Positions 10,731-24,056 of a DNA stretch of 64,000 nucleotides are shown here, in pieces (positions within the stretch are counted from its first letter, which is position 1; every line of letters begins with the position of its first letter). The notes under the pieces are model-generated. The model was not told where the DNA came from, ran no database searches, and was given only the letters and a program-made list of their open reading frames with translations. The translations under genes were made by a program, and so were the position numbers. The stretch comes from Ampullaceana balthica (Eukaryota > Mollusca > Gastropoda > Lymnaeidae). The stretch is from the NCBI GenBank assembly GCA_944989445.1, contig CALYLW010001198.1, forward strand, positions 334,992 to 398,991, read 5' to 3'.

Positions 10731-13420
10731 ACTTAGTAGACATCTGTAAACGGACATCGGGACTACGCTACCTTGCTTGTACTCCAAAATTTAATGTTGT
10801 TATTAGGACTGTGTTTTAACACTGACACCACTGTATTCTACTACAGAGTTTAAGGCCCCGATCACACCTAAAAATTAAATAAGTTCTTTTAACATTTTCT
10901 TTAATCTGCAATCAGAGTTTCCTCCGCACCTAATTATCATATTTTGTACTGCCGGTCACAGTCTACGGCTTACAAGTTTTGTTTCACTGTCATGGAAATA
11001 ACCTGCACAATAATGGCGGCTTAATATCTGCCAAATATTGGCGGCGGAAATGCAACCATCTGTTAACGTCTGCATGCAAGTCTCACCTTTATAATATTCT
11101 TTATTTATTGTTGACCCTCCCCTCCACATTACGCCACCACATATATTTTTCACACCCCCTGAACTCTATTGTTTCCACCCCAGCTTTATAACATTAATAT
11201 TGTAGCGCCGCACCACACAATTATAACATCAATATTTTATTGCTGCCGCACCATTCTTTGCACCGCAAGTTAATAACATTGATACTTAAAATTTCCTGAA
11301 ATGAAAAGAAATGTTACGCTAATCAGGGTTATTTATAGAAGCGTTGGTTTGGCTGATTGACCAATGAGAGACAAGTTTGTATTTTGTTGATAAGGAAACC
11401 ATGATGACATCAAGGGTTAATAGTTGACCTAGACTTACACGTGGCTTTGTTAATCACTCGGTAAACAATGAGACTCATATATTGATTTTGTTTTAATATT
11501 CAACTACTGGAATAGTCTCTTTTAAAAGAGTGCAATCACTTAGTTCTTTATTTAAAGTACCCAAAAAAAACCGACATTGAGGCGATATGAGAAAAGGGAT
11601 TTGAACTCATTCTCCGCACGAAGTTGGCTGGACAGATTATAGAGCTATAATCACAGCCGAGCGCATGCGATCCCATCCGACGCCACTAGGGGTGGGGGCA
11701 GGGGGTGGGCGCATATGGCACGACGCGAGAAACGCAGGTACTTGGTGGATCTTAAAACGGTGCTCACACGAAACAGCAGACGATAGGCGCGTGGCGACGG
11801 TGGTGCGGACGCGGGTACGTCATAACTGGGCATGCGCGGCCCATCTGTTAATTTATTCTAGATTTTTTATAATATATCCTTGCGCCGGAACATTTCATTA
11901 AATAAAGAATAGCCAGCAACGTCCATTGCATTGAGTTGTCCCGCTTGCGAGTGGGAGCGGGAGTGTGTGGCAATAATGTGATCGTGACTCACTTACCTTA
12001 CATGGACGAGTTGCCATTTGGGAGGGGGGGGGGTGGGGCGGCAGAAAGGAAATAAGAAAACAGACCATAATAGAAGTTGAATGTTTGGTACATTAATTTA
12101 TCATTGCACATGTTCGTGCCACTTAGCTGATTAAAACCATTAAAAGCTCATGTCAAAAAGTATATTTATTATTATTCTAATGTACCATAAAATGTTTTAA
12201 GGATAACAAACGGAAAAATATGTTCATGGTGGCATTGTTCCTTTTAAAATAAAGCACATATAAAAATGTATTTACATTTTAACATAGTAAAAATGTAACG
12301 GAACAATATGGTATGGAAAAAAACACAATTCGGTATGTCATTGCGTTCTTCTGTTTAAATGAACTCTATCATAAATAATCTTTAGAAACAAAAGAATTTG
12401 AGATCCTGAAAAAAATTGGGGTTTAATTCACAGTTTGAGACCAGCTGGCTTGTGGCTGTCAGTGGCTGGGGAAATAAAAATGAAACCAGACGGTTTAGTA
12501 CAAAAAATAATTTTAAAGAAACGAAACAATGATTTGAGAAATATAACAGAAAGAAACAAGTTATATATAAAAAAGTATATGACTAACTTAGGAATAATAG
12601 TTAAAGAATAACAATACAAGGAATAAAAGTACAAGAAAACAAAGCAAAGAAGAAAGGTTTTCCTCATCCACAAATAACACATCAAATCAAAGCAAGAAGG
12701 TGGGAAGAAAAGAACACAGAAATGGTGAGCGAATTTCAATTCAACCAGTCCAGCCACCGTCAATTTTCGAAACCTTTTGTGCTTCGTCCGGAAGTGGCAG
12801 CTTGTCACATGATTAAAGGCCACTACAATCAACGTGTTTCTCATTATTAATTGACTCGTTCGAGGTTGACTTTCTTTCTGGCAGCCGGAAGGAGGGGATA
12901 AAAATCCCAGATTAAACATATACGCGTGTTCCGTTGTCGCTAGTCTGTAATCCCGGCCACATTTCTCACAAGACTCTGTAAATGAAGAGTGACATTAAGG
13001 GAGAAAACTTGCAGGAAATTGGGCGGAAATCAATGTTCTAAGAACCGTAATCCCCCTGCTTTACTCACCGTCTTCGAGGAGTTGGCTCCCTTGCCTGAAA
13101 AATCTCCATCTTAAAACTACAGTTTGTGAGTGAATGGAATGGAAGCTTGTGGCACAATTCCACCAAGTTTTTCTCCCCTTGGTGGAGAGGTTTTAGTTAA
13201 ACTTTCTCCCCCGGCCGATGCCATTGAAATCCGTCTTTTGTGGGAGCAGTAATTCCCGATGCTATTTTTGTAACGTTCAGTGTCCCAGTGTACAAAATGA
13301 AATGAAACGTTTTCTTGTTCAGTTCAGGCGAATTATCTCTGTTTTAAAATCAATTTTAATGTTTTTAATGTTACTTTTATTATTTGGAATTCCTTCCCAG
13401 CAACAACTGTGAAGATTTAG
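10731..13420. other. Intergenic, no gene seen apart from a tRNA-like relic
   Basis: The longest open frame here (12,428-12,919, minus, 163 codons) is rich in Phe, Leu and Ile as expected from AT-rich DNA and shows no domain. The GC-richer segment at 11,640-11,860 contains no recognisable exon. Confidence 0.55.
11581..11654 (-). mobile_element. tRNA-like segment (minus strand), probable SINE head
   Basis: On the minus strand it runs GTGATTATAGCTC to CATATCGCC with a clear B box, GAGTTCAAATCCC, at 11,597-11,607 and a total length of about 74. A run of T follows at 11,570. The A box is weak and the acceptor ends do not pair well, so a SINE or decayed tRNA pseudogene is more likely than a working tRNA. 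Confidence 0.42.
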
Positions 13421-13422
13421 CT

Positions 13423-13570
13423 GAAAAGTTGACGTTTAAAACAAATTATATGGCAGTTGTAGGAAGAGGAAGTTAGTATGTTGAACAAGATTTAGTTTAA
13501 AAGTTGACGTTTAAAACAAATTATATGGCAGTTGTAGGAAGAGGAATTTAGTATGTTGAACAAAATTTTG
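13423..13570 (+). repeat. 74-bp direct duplication
   Basis: AAAGTTGACGTTTAAAACAA then ATTATATGGCAGTTGTAGGA and GAGGAA occur twice with one or two differences. The near identity points to a recent tandem duplication. Confidence 0.95.
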
Positions 13571-14658
13571 TGAAGATATCAAACATGGGAAACTGACGGT
13601 TTGATCGTTATTTTCAATTTCAGGCACACACAAAAAAAATGGAATGATCTAAAGATGGGCAAATAATAAAGTTATGAAATATATCATCTGTTGAAATAAC
13701 GAGGCTAAATGTATGCAATAGCGGATGTATTTACCTGACGTAATAAATAATTTTTTTATTATAATAAATTATACATTTAATAAAGAGATAGAATACCGGT
13801 TAAAGTATTTTGACGGTAGTAAGTGAATAGGAAACATATTATTGTAGGACAACAAAAAGTTATGCTGATAAAATGTTTTAAAATAACCACCTCAAAAACA
13901 ATATTAACAATATTGAAAGTTTTTGCTGCTTTTCTCAAGATGCACTTTGATATGTTGAACGATTATAAGACCAGTAGTAAGACTATTCCAAGCGATCAAT
14001 TTACATCACTCATTTATCTGTAGGCGTATCTTTATAACTTGTTATGCTATCACATAGAAATCAATAAGACTTGTTGTTTTATATCAGTATGTTTATATGT
14101 CTTCTCATTTATGTAAATGAAATAAAAGGACTTCTTGATTTATAGTTATGGTTCAAACTGACTTCTTATGTTAACTTAATGACTAAAAATATTGTTATTT
14201 TATTTCAAGATTTTTTTTGTTTTGTTTTTTAAATTCTATTTTTTTATATAAAATCTATTAATTAAAGAAATGTGTTACTTTATCTAAATGACTCAAATAT
14301 GTCATGCTTTTTTTAAAATTTCATTAACTCCACATGACTTGTTATTTTATTTCAATGACTGTATTTAACAACGTATGATACTAACTCCTTATAACAACTT
14401 GTTAGAGTCATGTTTGATACTTGGTGACCGTTCCATTTGACTAATGGACGCATACAGGTCATTATGTGTTTGAAAGATTGGCCTGCAATGCATGGCTGGC
14501 TCCATGCGACTTGCCTGGGTCGCAAGTAGCAGGACGGAGACAAGAGGACAAGAAAATTACAGCTCTTCACCAGACATCAATGGACAATTCTACAAACGCT
14601 ACTGACTCGGCGTCACGGCGCTTTATGCAAATATCGTCGGGGACTCGTGCTTGATTAC

Positions 14659-14699
14659 TACCGGCAGACGATAGGGTTCTACCGGCAGACGATAGGGCT
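14659..14699 (+). repeat. 22-bp direct duplication
   Basis: CTACCGGCAGACGATAGGG occurs twice head to tail. Confidence 0.9.
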
Positions 14700-15144
14700 C
14701 CCCTTCATTTTTCATGCTTAAAAGAACTGAAATGAGACAATTATTGCTATAATTTGTGCTCTTCCCTTTCAGACACTGATTATGGTAAAGGAACATTCCT
14801 TGTTTGGTTGGGGGGGAGGGGCGGTAAGGGAGGATCGATTGAAGAAGTTGTCTTCCCCTGGTGTCACTGTGGTTATGTCAGGGCTACCTGTAAACTGACG
14901 GGTTAGGTCTGGTAAGGGAGAGAGAGGTGTCGGGTGGTGGGGGAGGTCATTATGGGAGGGGCGTGGAGTGGGCTGGGAGGTGGGGGCCGGACAGTGGTTC
15001 ACAAACATTGAGGAGGGGTCAGTTATGTGTCGGACAACACGGGTCGTAGGGTCTGGTCATCTCATAGCCATCAATTAAATGGCTTAGGAAATCTATTATT
15101 TTAACGAGCTAGACTTTTAATGACTTAATAACTTTGGGTCTGGT

Positions 15145-15562
15145 GATTGGGTTATGTGACTTTGTTAGTTGACTGGGTTAGGTGACTTTGTTAGTTGACT
15201 GGGTTAGTTGACTGGGTTAGTTGACTTTGTTAGTTGACTGGGTTATTTGACTGGGTTATTTGACTGGGTTAGTTGACTGGGTTAGTTGACTGGGTTAGTT
15301 GACTGGGTTAGGTGACTGGGTTATGTGACTTTGTTGGTTGACTGGGTTAGTTGACTGGGTTAGTTGACTGGGTTAGTTGACTGGGTTAGTTGACTGGGTT
15401 AGTTGACTGGGTTAGGTGACTGGGTTATGTGACTTTGTTGGTTGACTGGGTTAGTTGACTGGGTTAGTTGACTGGGTTAGTTGACTGGGTTAGTTGACTG
15501 ACTTAGTTGACTGGGTTATGTGACTTTGTTGGTTGACTGGGTTAGTTGACTGGGTTATTGAC
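15145..15562. repeat. 13-bp minisatellite, about 32 units, with higher-order blocks
   Basis: Unit TTAGTTGACTGGG. Variants TTATGTGACTTTG and GTTGACTGGG recur as a block at about 15,180, 15,318, 15,424 and 15,516, so groups of units have been duplicated together. Confidence 0.95.
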
Positions 15563-18341
15563 TGGCTACTGGGTAAATGGTTCGACTTTGGGATAGTTTG
15601 CTGGGTTTATGGACCAAGTTTGGGTTAGGTAAACATATTTGTTGACAAGAAAATTAAGAGAATAATGAGATTAATTTTTTTATATATGTCCAATTTATTC
15701 CCTGAAATAATGCCCTGTATTTCTCTATTTATCTGAGTATTTCATTTTTAAAAAAAAACAACTCATTTCCTTGAGCTAACAATGTATCTGTAGATGAAGT
15801 GGCAGAAAATTAAAATGTCATTTAAAATTAAACTGATTTATTAGCTTAAAAAAAAACGGTTTTCAAATTTTCTACGGTAATGGTTCCAAACATGTGGGTC
15901 TTGTTGAAAGTGATCTTCAGAAAGTTTGGAATCTGTTTTCTGGGGAATTTTGTTGATGGTCTCCTGGTCTAAGTGCACATTCATTTATGAAAAGGATCTT
16001 GTTCATTTTACCCCACATGTTCACACTTTGATAAGCAAGCCACAAAATATCTGCCTTTATTTTTGCTCTCACACCATGAAAGGTTAATTTGAATAGCTAG
16101 ACCGTGGAATGGTTGCGCTAAACTCTCAACTACCGCTTGGCTCTAATAAACCAGCGACGCTTCGGAACAACAGTTCAGTAAATGATAATCTTTATTGGAG
16201 GGAGGCTACCGGTTTCGATCGGTGAATGAAAATATTACAAACATCAAGATTAATTCATTGCCTCCCTTAGCAGGGCTTGTCTCCCTTACACATGACAGGT
16301 TTTTAATACCGTTCGCAATCAGAAGCATCAGTAATTATTTATTTTATTCCCCCGTCCACGATTTCAAATATTGGAATACTAATCGATAAAATAAAGGGTA
16401 TGTTTAATTTCCCTTTAATAGTTACGGTCACGTTTTAAAGGGATAATTTCTTTTTTTCTTCTATTTTCTTGAGACGACGGTAAAACTGAACTGTTCGCCG
16501 GAGCTTTTCCCTTGATTTAATTGGTAGATGTCCTCCCATCTCTCGTTCTTTCTCCTCTCGTCGTCGTCTCGTCTGTTTTACTAATGAGCGAGACCAGAGC
16601 GCCAATTAACCTGACAAGAGTCTTCACCGGTAATAACCCGGGAATCTAGCGATTTTAGTGGAAATTCTTTTGTCCCTTGGCAATTAGTCCGACTAAGTCC
16701 GATCACTGAATAAAACAAAATTTAAAAATTTAAGATTAATAAAATTAAATGATTCCTTTTATAGAATTTTTTAAATGTTTCACTAATTTTGTTTGTTGGA
16801 AAGAAAATCCTTGTGAGGTGATCCTTCAAATGGAGCTGCGGGTGTTGAATGGTATTGTCAGGGGAAAGCGTGGTGTAAACAGGAACTGTCACGTTTTTAA
16901 AATGGACAGAGTCCGTGATGCGAGTTGTCTGGCATCAATGAGTTAACTAAACCCCAGGTAAATGATGGGTGAGTACTCAACACAGGGGTCAACCAGGTAC
17001 GAATCAAAGTATTCGCGGACATCATGGAAAATGGAGGATTGCAATCGATGTTTACAAGTTTGGCATTTTATGGTGATGTTTAGATGTACGTGTAAGCAAT
17101 TAAGAGTTTTATTTATAAATAGACCGCTGCTGACCCGGAAAAGAATGCACATTAAAAATATATGTTAAAATATATGGTGCTTACATCTTTTTATTTAAAT
17201 CATGGAATAGTTCACAGTTTTAATAGTCTCCAGTAATGAATGTTGCTGTTCTGTTTTTAATTTTTTATTGTTTATTACCAGTTTTAAAATCAGGACCGAA
17301 AGATATAAATACAAATGTATAAACAAATATAAAATTTTCAAATATTCGCCAGCTTGGTCACCTAATGTTACTCTCACTTTGAACGCTTGGGTTCTCTGGT
17401 GTTTTTCATAGACCTTCTTGTAGTAAAATTTTCGTGGTTATTAAATCTATTTTAAGGTCCTTACAGGAATATTTACGGTCTAATTTCTTTTAAAATCTAT
17501 TACATTTTATTTTTAAAAATATTATGTAACATTTTTTATATCAATATAAATTATGTAACTATAAAAAGTACTGCTCTTAATTCTCTTTTCTCGTTTTATA
17601 GCATGAAATATATCTTAATATTTTGATCCGATAAAAATTATGACTATTATTTGAGAAATTGTATAATGGTCCATCAAATTTCAGGTTTTTTCCTTTACCT
17701 AAGCCATGTGTTGATTTTTTATGTAATCAAATGCCATTATCCCCGGCTGATTGTATCTAGAACCTACAATAAAACTTTTATATCAACGACTAAACTGCTC
17801 TAACGATCATTCAGCGATCATTTCTGGAGGAAAACTAAAATTAGAAAAGTTCAGAGAGTATATTCACATGACATGTTTTCAACAAAAGAAAATATAAGAA
17901 TATTTTACGCAAGTCAAAAATCTACAGACTTGTATACCTTAATTTGCGGAGTTCATATTATGTTATCTCTGAACTTAAAAAATAAAACATTCCTTTAGAA
18001 ATTTTTTGCATGTTTTTTAAGCCCTATTTTTTAAAAGTTTTTTTCTAATTCAGTGGAATCCACCGAAATCCTTTTTTTTCTGTTTATTTTAAAACCTTGT
18101 TTGATAAACTATAGAGCCACAAAACAAAAGGTGTTTCACGTTTGTTTAATTTTATGTCATGTCTGTGTCAGAGGGTAAAGTTCATTGAAAGGCTGTTTGA
18201 ACTTTTCAACTGGGTTGTCTCTTTGATTGGGGTGAAATGGCCAACCTCACCACACCCCCTTTACATCATCATTTACCAACCCTGCCCAGTGAGTCAACCA
18301 CTATCATTGACAAACACACTCTCCTATAGACAACCACACCC
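15563..18341. other. Intergenic, no gene seen
   Basis: No supported exon or transposon. A GC-balanced, repeat-poor stretch at about 16,480-16,700, with TTAATTGG, CAATTAACCTGAC and CAATTAGTCC strings, could be a conserved regulatory block, but only a cross-species alignment could show that. Confidence 0.5.
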
Positions 18342-18732
18342 TTGACAATCACACACACCATAGAGACGACCGCACACACCATAGAGACAACCACACACAC
18401 CATAGAGACAACCACACACACCATAGAGACAACCAAACACACCCTAGAGACAACCACACACACCATAAAGACAACCACACACACCATAGAGACAACCACA
18501 CACACCATAGAGACAACCACACACACCATAGAGACAACCACACACACCATAGAGACAACCACACACACCATAGAGACAACCACACACACCATAGAGACAA
18601 CCACACACACCATAGAGACAACCACACACACCATAGAGACAACCACACACACCATAGAGACAACCACACACACCATAGAGACAACCACACACACCATAGA
18701 GACAACCACACACACCATAGAGACAACCACAA
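18342..18732. repeat. 21-bp minisatellite, about 18 units
   Basis: Unit CACACACCATAGAGACAACC plus A. It is almost perfectly uniform after 18,480. The period is divisible by three, which leaves several strands and frames open (up to 206 codons); these are simple repeats such as TIETTTH and not a gene. Confidence 0.96.
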
Positions 18733-20523
18733 ACCCTTTCCTTTGTCATATACACCTATTGCTAAATCTATCCTGGGTCAGCAACACTGCACCTCACAGC
18801 CGTATGTGTAACACCGTATTCCCTTCGAGCGATGTATCCGAGCGCTCCACTCCATTGCTCACCAACTTCTCCAACCAACCCGTAGTTGTCTATTCCCGTC
18901 CTACCTGCCTAAAGCGCTATTTACTCCAAACAAACATCCGGCACTTCACTTTCCCTCATTGACTCATTCATTAATCATTGAAATGAATATTTCAACCCTA
19001 TTTAGCACTAATTAGTTCGGTTGTTCATCCTTTCCTTCGCTCGCGTCTATCTCTGCCCGAGCTTCAAGTTTTCAGAGTGTCTTCAAATTACCTCTTCATG
19101 AACAATAAATGTGAGGCCCCAAATTGCCGCCGCCATTCTTCCATTATCCACTAATGCAGGCAATCGTCAACACATTAAATCATTACAGAGTTGAACAAAA
19201 CACAATGAACAAAATTGTTCACGGTATTTTATTACCATTAAAACTTGCAAAGGTTAAGGATTTTTTTACTGAATAAACTGCCGCTTCGATTTTGCCATTG
19301 CTGCCTCAGTACGGGAGCGTACGGCGCAATTGACTGAAATGAGCCAAGAACGAGTGGTATCCGGCTTTGACGGGCCTGTAAATAAATGCACTTTGAGACC
19401 ACTTGAAGGCTTGTTTTTACTTTAAATCTCCAAGGACCGCCTTATAATCTTATTCCTCGCAGTTAGAGATCCGCTAGACAAATGTATTACAATTATCTAT
19501 AATCACTCAATAAAACACGTTTCTATAACTTTTTATGTGGGATCAACCCATTAAAGAAATTGTTTATGTTTCGTAAAGATGTTTTTTAAAAAATGATAAA
19601 GTAAATCTCTTTATTGATTCTTTTATTCCATTTTTTTCCTTTCCTAAATTTTAAATTGGCGATGATTAATTTTTCATAGCTGTAAGTTATTCTTAAATGT
19701 TAAATTGCGAATTAATTTCGCCCGAGGCTTTGCTAAAGATCTCTCTGGTTTTTCCTCGGCAGCTCATTCTAATGACAGGGTTAATAAAGTAAATCAAACG
19801 TTTCTCTGTATCATTGGCCAATCATTCAATAGTACAGGTAATGAGAGGGCTATTCGAGTACAACATATCAACATGGTCTCCCCCAGCTAAACCTTGGTCA
19901 TCATTCAATATTACAGGTAATGAGAGGGCTATTCGAGTACAAAGTCTCAACATGGTCTCCCCATGGTCATCATTCAATGGTAGACGCAATGATAAGGCCA
20001 GTCCAGTACGTGGTCTCGTCAAGTTCCCCTACTAAAAACTGTTACAAAGATGAGGAATAGAGTAAAGCAGCATGTTGCCATGTCGTTATTTTGGTGTGGT
20101 TTGTGGTGGGTGGGGGGGGGGTTAGCTGGTAAGTCAAACTTTTAAAATATTTGTTTTGCTAAAATATCTCATAGTTATTAAGAAAAATGGTGAGATTTAC
20201 TCACACAAAACAGCGCTTTGCCATGGGATGGGCTAAGAATAACCACACACTAAAGTAAAACTAAGATTGATGTAAAGCACAATATAAATATGAGTAAATT
20301 AAAGTACAGAAAGAAGTACAGAGTAACTGATCAGTAAAAAAAATATATACATTTAAAGACAATGACAGATAGGGTGTCGTTGACAAATACAGATATACAT
20401 TCAATGGCAATAATATAAAGATAAAATTCAAGTGACTAGTAAAGATGTACCCAAATTCAAATTAAGTGACAAGTACAAACATACACTGCCTAATCACTGA
20501 CACAAATTTAGTGACAAGTACAC
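18733..20523. other. Intergenic, no gene; possible conserved block
   Basis: Nothing coding is supported. 18,960-19,200 has homeodomain-type strings (CATTAATCATTG, CTAATTAG) and low repeat content. Several AT-rich segments follow and a poly-G run lies at 20,110. Confidence 0.45.
19832..20000 (+). repeat. Imperfect direct repeats, about 75 bp
   Basis: ACAGGTAATGAGAGGGCTAT then TCGAGTACAA appears at 19,834 and 19,912, with GGTCATCATTCAAT flanking; a third, diverged partial copy follows at about 19,976. Confidence 0.85.
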
Positions 20524-20937
20524 ACATGCAGCAGTGGCGGATTTAGCTATAGGGCAGGGGGGGGCGGCTTGCCCCCCCACGCCCCTGTTGGGTCTAAACT
20601 GGCGCCCCCCTAAAGACGCCCTCGATGAACACCAAAAAGGTGTCACAAGAGCAGAAAAAATGATTTCTAAACACGAAACTTGTAATCAACACCAAATTGC
20701 TTGCTAAAAATTGAATATCAAGGGATGAAACGGTAATATCTGGTTTAAATCAATCACTCGCATCTGAATTATCGGCGACAATTGATAATTAAGTTAAGTC
20801 TGCACAATTATTTTCTTTAATTATTGAATCAACCATTGATATATTTAGAATTGATCAGATGTCAGTTTCTTTACATTCAGTTTTAAAATCAGGACATGTT
20901 GTGGAGAGATTTATAGGCTTTTATACTTTGGTAAACA

Positions 20938-21001
20938 GCGGCTGAATAGCGAATAGTGCGCTCGCCTCACAAGCTGAGGGGCGTGGCATCTAGCCCACGT
21001 T
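20938..21001 (+). mobile_element. Degenerate tRNA-like SINE head
   Basis: TAGCGAATAGTGCGCTCGCC followed by TCACAAGCTGAGGGG looks like the D-arm to anticodon-arm part of a tRNA-derived SINE. The expected B box reads GTGGCATCTAGCC and is badly diverged. It lies near the left end of the hAT element. Confidence 0.35.
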
Positions 21002-21468
21002 AAAGCCACAATAAAAATAAATAGAGGTAAAAAAAAAGATTTTAAAAAACCAAGTTTTTATAAGTGTACTAAAAAGAAGAAAATGATTTAAAACTTATAA
21101 ATTCAAGTTCATGTACTTTGATTTAATATGACTAAAAACTTGGGGCGGGTTTTTTGTATAAAAGTTAACTGAGATCTATGAGTGAGAGAATGAGTGAAAT
21201 GCATTATGTAAAACCTCATAAGCGCCCTCATAAATAAAAAATGCTCCCGCATTTGCTGAGAAGATTTTAACGGAAATAAAAAAAGTGAAATATTGATTTC
21301 ACACTCTGTCGAGGACAGGCATACTCTGGAATTAAGAGTGGCCTTTAAACTCATATAAAGAAACTTTCACCCAATTATTGTGCCCATGTTTTGAATTTGG
21401 TTACTATCGAAGCAATGTCTGTAAACAGTGGTATACAGTTGTTTTTGGCGCATATTTAAGGTTGTATG

Positions 21469-21640
21469 CAGGGCCGTCTTAACGCATAGGCCCGATGGGC
21501 ATTTGCCCGGGGGCCCACGAGCATAGGGGCCCCATGGGAATATGTTTAGTTATATATATTATATATATACGTCTTTTATTCCTGCGGGCCCAACACTATT
21601 TCTTTGCACGTGGGCCCAACCTGGTGTAAAGACGGCTCTG
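21469..21640. mobile_element. 172-bp hAT-like MITE nested in the large hAT element
   Basis: Ends CAGGGCCGTCTTAACG and GTAAAGACGGCTCTG are imperfect inverted repeats, and GTTGTATG flanks both sides exactly (21,461-21,468 and 21,641-21,648). An 8-bp duplication and a CAG...CTG terminus fit a non-autonomous hAT derivative. The interior is GC-rich at both ends with a TATA-rich middle and has no coding capacity. It inserted after the host hAT element, so it is younger than it. Confidence 0.93.
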
Positions 21641-21648
21641 GTTGTATG

Positions 21649-22711
21649 CATGCCTTTCATCTAGTTTACCACGTCTACATACTCTTAAAGAATACCAGAA
21701 ATATCAATATGAATCAACAGTAGATACTCTGAAACGACTTTCTGATACAAAATGTGCACGCCGTAAGCATGCAGTTGTTGGATCATTCTCTGCTATTCTA
21801 GCCACACTTGATTCAAGGGAATCAACAGAATAGAAAGGAAGTGTCAGAGCAGAAGCTATGTGACTATGTGTTTTAACAACAAAATATTCTTTTGCTTTTC
21901 TGATGCTATTTGTACAAAAGTTATCTTCATGTTATCAAACTAATTGCAATGGCTTTGCAAAACAATTGATCGATGTTGGACAAAATAAGTTTGTTGATAT
22001 GAGAAGCGATGAAGCTTTTGAAATGCTGAATGTAGGTGTCAAATCATTTATTAACGAAAATGGTTCCAAACTAGATGTTAAAACAGAATTTAAAGAAAAG
22101 CGAATTGCAAAAACGAAAAGCATGACAGGCGAACTTAGCAGTGATGTAAGGGCTGATGATCCAACTACACGCTTTAAATCTGAAACGTACGTCACTATCT
22201 TGGATTCACTTGTAACACAAATAGATGATCGATTTAATGAATTTTGGTGCACAGTTACTTATTTCTATTGTATTGATCCATCACAAATGTTGTAAGAAAA
22301 TAAAGATTCTTTTCAAAGTTTATGCAAAATTTACAAACACGACATTAACCTTGAAGAAGCAATCGTAGAATATAAGATTTGTATGCATTAATACAATAAC
22401 CTTCTGCTAGTACACTACAACTTAAAAAGGTTAGGCCATTCTTGACTGAAAAACTAATGGCATCGGGTCTCACTAATTTGTCAATATTCTATAAAATTTA
22501 CATGACTCTTCCTGTTAGCAGTGCTACTGCTGAAAGATGTTTCAGTAGATTGAAACTCATCAAAAATTATTTGCGCTCAACAATGACAAACGAACGTCAG
22601 TCTGCATTGGCATTAATTTCAATTGAACGTGATCTAGCTGAGAAAGTTGACTATGAATCAACGATAAATCGTTTTGCTAAAATGAAATCACGTAGAAAGC
22701 AATTTATATAG
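21649..22711 (+). pseudogene. hAT transposase pseudogene (ZMYM1-like type)
   Basis: Three open segments preserve parts of a hAT transposase. The first (to 21,833) contains TLKRLSDTKCARRKHAVVGS, a decayed form of the LSDTRWxCR block of ZMYM1-like hAT transposases, and ends at an in-frame stop. The second (21,903-22,295) is in the same frame and ends DRFNEFW followed by a stop. The third (22,442-22,711) is in another frame and holds the hAT dimerisation domain: LPVSSATAERCFSRLKLIKN, then YLRSTMTNERQSALALISIE. The C-terminus stops at 22,711 (TAG). The N-terminal BED/zinc-finger region is not recognisable; a MITE sits immediately upstream of the first segment. It cannot make a working transposase as it stands. 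Confidence 0.85.
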
Positions 22712-22726
22712 GGCTCACGGCTCTTT

Positions 22727-22777
22727 CTTATCTTATCTGTTACAGACGCTCCTTCTATACAGACTAATATTGCGTCA
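22727..22777 (+). repeat. 54-bp dispersed repeat, copy 2 of 3
   Basis: TTATCTTATCTGTTACAGAC followed by GCTCCTTCTATACAGA and ATTGCGTCATA. It lies just after the end of the hAT transposase pseudogene and diverges after about 50 bases. Confidence 0.8.
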
Positions 22778-23395
22778 TATGCTTATCCATGGTTTGTATT
22801 TAGTCCTGCATTCTTATTAGAGCTTTGAATGTTTATTTAAGGAATTTACAATCATTGTTTGTGTAAAGTTCATAAATTTTCCCAAAGTTTGATGCTCAAA
22901 CTTTCAGTGATAAATTTTTTTTTAAATTCTGAAGTAAATTGTTTAGTTTATTTATAAGTATAATATTATTGGCACTCTTTGTGTGTGTGTTACTAATCCT
23001 GACCAATCCACTCCACCAAAGTCTCTGTGTTTTTCATTACAAGCTTTTATTTAACTCACACTGTTTGTATGTTGTATCCGTCAAATCTTGTAACGTAAAA
23101 TTAAACCACTTCTGATGGTACTAGAGATCTCAAAATTTTACCACAGATAGATCTTGGATGACAATACATTGTATCAAAATTTCAGATCGATCGAATGTAC
23201 CGTAATTAAATAAATGCATTTTTACGTTTATCTTTATATATAAGCTGTATCCGTGCTATTCTTGACTTTCACGTGAATGTCACCGGAGTTCACAACCAGC
23301 CATGGATGACGACATTCCAGGTGTTAAACAGCTCAGTAATTCGAAACTAAATCTAAATTGACATGATAATACAAGAGGAACAACTGGTATTTGTG

Positions 23396-23470
23396 TAGCC
23401 TAGTTGGCCCAATTGTTAGCTTAATGGATTTTCGACCTGGAGGTACTGGGTTCAATTTTCAGTTGGGGAA
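23396..23470 (+). mobile_element. tRNA-like SINE head inside the hAT element
   Basis: TTAGCTTAATGG resembles a Pol III A box and GGGTTCAATTTTC a B box, spaced as in a tRNA. The segment lacks a perfect acceptor stem, and CCA or poly-T features are absent, so it is a decayed tRNA-derived SINE head, not a functional tRNA gene. Confidence 0.45.
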
Positions 23471-23621
23471 ACTGTTATTTTTTAAATACATAAATTTGTA
23501 ATTAATAATCTATCTTTTTACCACTATCACATTTAAGTTATAGACAACGAAGTTTGACTAATTAAATTGAGTTGATTATGTCAAAAAATTGATTAAAAAA
23601 TTGTGTTACTAAAAAGTAGAA

Positions 23622-24056
23622 AATAAAATATTAAAAAAATCTTTTTTTAAAAGGACGCGCTTTTATTTACATATAGAAAGTGCACTAAAAAGAAGAAAAT
23701 ACAAATTTTCAATCCGTGAACCTATCGCTTGCACATAAAAGCGTGGGGCCCTCATCACAACTCGCAATCATGTACAAAGCTGCGAAAGATAAATACAAAT
23801 TTATATGAATATTAATAAACATTTAAAGTTTCACAACTTTGATCATATACATGCTACTATCATATTAATTAGAAAAATTTATCTATATGCAAAAGAGTAG
23901 TTGCAATAAGAAATGAGTTGTGATGGGCGCCCCACGCTTTTATGTGCAAGCGATAGGTTCACGGATTGAAAATTTTTATTTTCTTCTTTTTAGTGCACTT
24001 TCTATATGTAAATAAAAGCGCGTCCTTTAAAAAAAAGATTTTTTAAATATTTTATT
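23622..24056. mobile_element. Foldback element with about 140-bp inverted arms
   Basis: The left arm (about 23,622-23,763) and right arm (about 23,914-24,056) are near-perfect reverse complements. Matching landmarks are GGACGCGCTTTTATTTACAT, TAGTGCACTTTC read in reverse, and GGTTCACGGATTG against CAATCCGTGAACC. The 150-base spacer is AT-rich and unique. Arms this long point to a foldback or long-TIR MITE inserted in the hAT element. I see no clear target-site duplication because both edges lie in A/T runs. Confidence 0.85.

Noticed and set aside
11581..11654. Functional tRNA gene
   Set aside because: Good B box but weak A box and no paired acceptor stem; a SINE head or tRNA relic fits better.
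12428..12919. 163-codon minus-strand open frame
   Set aside because: Composition is AT-driven (Phe/Leu/Ile/Tyr-rich), no domain is seen, and there is no exon-intron evidence.
18269..18962. Overlapping 103-206-codon frames in the 21-bp array
   Set aside because: Several frames on both strands are open because the unit is divisible by three; peptides are simple repeats.
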